31,295 nucleotides of DNA, from positions 22,952-54,246 of the forward strand of contig SZWC01019085.1 of assembly GCA_023375785.1 (NCBI GenBank), in the 5' to 3' direction. A program made the position numbers and the translations under genes. The notes under the pieces were generated by a model. It was not told the origin of the DNA, did no database searches, and saw only the letters and a program-made list of their open reading frames with translations. The stretch's first letter is position 1, and every line of letters begins with the position of its first letter. Origin of the DNA: Penium margaritaceum (lineage: Eukaryota; Streptophyta; Zygnematophyceae; Desmidiales; Peniaceae). Shown here one piece after another: positions 29,782-31,295 of this stretch.

Positions 29782-29794
29782 CGGTGTCCTCGTA

Positions 29795-29834
29795 TAGTAT
29801 CACAAACCCTTTCGTTGAAGGGTTTGTGATACTA
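29795..29834. repeat. Perfect hairpin, 17-bp arms
   Basis: tagtatcacaaaccctt (29795-29811) and its exact reverse complement (29818-29834) flank the loop tcgttg. Confidence 0.96.
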
Positions 29835-29890
29835 GAGGGGCGAGGTTTGTTTAGAGTTTGAGGGGAGTTCGAGACTCCACATGCGTTGAA

Positions 29891-29970
29891 AGGGTTTTAT
29901 TTTTGTGCACGCTCCTGTTGGGCCCCGCTACCGCGGGGCCCAACAGGAGCGTGCACAAAAATAAAACCCT
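29891..29970. repeat. Perfect 38-bp palindrome with 4-base loop
   Basis: Arms 29891-29928 and 29933-29970 are exact reverse complements over 38 bp around tacc. The core ctgttgggccccgc and its flanks (aggggagttcgagac before, aaaataaaaccctataacctc after) correspond to the consensus layout of the tandem units at 25305-25745, so this is a related, apparently undecayed member. Confidence 0.97.
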
Positions 29971-30080
29971 ATAACCTCAAACGTAATTTGGGTTATGGTT
30001 TGAATGCGGGTTGTGTGTTTTAATGATAAGTTTGCATTTACAAAAAATTACCCAAAACGAAAGAAGGGCGTTTTCGCTCG

Positions 30081-30155
30081 ATCGCGTGGGAGCGATCTCC
30101 GCATGCAGGATTTTGTCATGCTCGCCCGTCGACGCATGCCGCGAGCGGGCATGAT
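30081..30155. repeat. Two further hairpins, 6-bp and 13-bp arms
   Basis: gatcgc/gcgatc at 30081-30098 is a short hairpin. tcatgctcgcccg (30117-30129) pairs with cgagcgggcatga (30143-30155) with two transition mismatches and a 13-base loop. They continue the hairpin cluster that starts at 29753. Confidence 0.75.
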
Positions 30156-30633
30156 TTTTGACTAGGCTTTTGAGTATTTTTTTTGCTGCTACCGGGCGGA
30201 TCAGAGTCACACTTTGCGTTTTATGGATATCCGAGCTATTTGGCCCTATTATATAAAATCGTTTCATAATTTTTATATCATTTAAGAATTTATGAAAATG
30301 TAGTTAACAAACCATGATTTAATTTATTTATGTTTAAAGTTTAAAGCACTATAAATAATTTAAAATTTAATTTTGAGGCTATGTTTTTGTTTTTTTTCGG
30401 TCAACAAGTACAAGTTTTTTCTCTGCCTTATGAAAAGAATTATGATGTATTTTAAGTATTTTTTCACGACCTTGCATACATTCATTCCATAAAATATTTT
30501 TTTTTCAATCAAAGGAATAAAGTTACCCTTAATTCTACTCATTGAATTAATTTCCTTTTTTGTACATGTCTACGTGTTCATCGTTGTTTTCCCCTAATTG
30601 TTTTATGCCTCATGTGAAACTTGGCTTGGAATG
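30156..30633. other. AT-rich DNA without features
   Basis: Homopolymer A/T-rich stretch. A 60-codon minus-strand frame (30542-30360) is Lys/Ile/Leu-rich in the way AT-rich noncoding DNA produces and is not called as a gene. Confidence 0.55.
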
Positions 30634-30795
30634 TTGGTTTGTCTATTTCGGATATATTTCCGCCTTGGTCGTAGAGCGGAAACAAGTTCTAAGCAGCGTG
30701 AATAAGTTTGCTCTGCTTTACGATGCCGGAAATATTATTCGACACGCTCTTGTTAGAGGCAGTAGTATGCGAAGTCGTACTAGCCGAAGTAATGG
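30634..30795 (+). pseudogene. Unknown conserved segment, copy 2
   Basis: This lies inside an open frame from an ATG at 30560 to a stop at 30808 (82 codons). The segment WFVYFGYISALVVERKQVLS, then NKFALLYDAGNIIRHALVRG, ending TSRSN, matches the minus-strand segment at 27869-28048. The first ~25 codons after the ATG have no counterpart in copy 1. The agtaatggtgagttt at the end resembles a 5' splice site, so an exon of a host or transposon gene is possible but unproved. Confidence 0.5.
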
Positions 30796-31295
30796 TGAGT
30801 TTGGATAGGCCCGCATAGAGCCTGGCGGACGCACAAGACTGCGACCTGGGACGTCGCAGTCCGGATCGTATTAGTTTCCGTAAGTGATGCTGAAACTACC
30901 GTTGGGGGGTGAAGTCCGACAGCATTGAAGGCCACTGGTGGTGTGGTCAACCGCGCTGGTTGGAGTAACGGTTGGTAATGAAGCGTCTGTAGCGGTCAAA
31001 ACGCAGAACACCGCGACCGTCAGGCTCTAGGCGGGGCTAACCAAACGCACCCTAATCGACCCAAAGTTCAACCGGGCACTGGTCCCAGACGGACAAGAAG
31101 GAGTTGCCCATCTTGCCCTGGATGGAGTAAAGGAGGGGGTGGATTTTATGACCTACTCTTGAGGTATACCAAAAAAAAACAAGTGGAAAGTTGCACACAA
31201 GAGTGCAATGGGTTACATAGTATACATAATGAATAAAGCAATAATAATCGAAATGATAGGAAAGAGGAATTCCGTATACATAAACGAATGAAAAC
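30796..31295. other. Unassigned sequence to the window end, with one small hairpin
   Basis: GC-richer to about 31150, then AT-rich. actgcgac/gtcgcagt (30838-30845, 30853-30860) is a perfect 8-bp hairpin with a 7-base loop. A plus-strand frame near 31055-31165 (PKFNRALVPDGQEGVAHLAL) is open but not recognised. No RNA gene or repeat was identified. Confidence 0.45.

Noticed and set aside
30360..30542. 60-codon Lys/Ile-rich minus-strand frame
   Set aside because: Composition is what AT-rich noncoding DNA gives by chance, with no homology or context.

Overview
The window looks like repeat-rich nuclear DNA of a eukaryote, most likely a land plant. The basis is Ty3/gypsy chromoviruses with a C-terminal chromodomain and primer-binding sites matching the initiator Met-tRNA type (TGGTATCAGAGC), heavy decay by transitions, AT-rich intergenic DNA, and no bacterial gene organisation. 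I cannot name the species. I see no intact host gene: long reading frames are either decayed transposon domains or their antisense shadows.

Layout. Positions 1-27121 are built from five decayed copies of one chromovirus family in strictly alternating orientation. A (+, 1-3190) is cut by the window start and ends inside integrase. B (-, 3190-8165) starts inside integrase and runs back to a truncated 5' LTR. C (+, 8162-12321) starts inside gag and ends in a truncated 3' LTR. DE (-, 12322-21835) has a complete 3' LTR but lacks reverse transcriptase. F (+, 21835-27121) lacks most of gag and protease but keeps its 3' LTR. The shared order is LTR (TGTTACGTACC...ACA), initiator-Met-type PBS, gag with zinc knuckle, protease with an unusual DGG motif, reverse transcriptase, RNase H, integrase, chromodomain, polypurine tract, LTR. 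All copies carry stops and frameshifts and none can be active.

Two insertions stand out. DE is split inside its zinc knuckle by a 4.5-kb element (15767-20312) with ~32-bp imperfect terminal inverted repeats and a 9-10 bp target duplication. This non-coding, Mutator-like element is filled by about eight tandem ~440-bp units (16205-19960). Each unit is itself a fold-back built from AATACACT motifs and facing poly-G and poly-C runs, and an 84-base assembly gap lies in the array. F is interrupted in integrase by about 1.1 kb (25030-26120) holding three ~145-bp tandem units, each with a GC-rich hairpin. A diverged single copy with a perfect 38-bp palindrome lies at 29891-29970.

Positions 27122-31295 fall outside the chromoviruses. 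They are mostly AT-rich DNA without recognisable genes, plus a cluster of hairpins at 29750-30155 and two inverted, protein-level-similar segments (27869-28048 minus; 30634-30795 plus) of unknown identity. Two places show assembly problems: the 84-N gap, and a single N between two 170-bp near-identical copies at 5295-5635.
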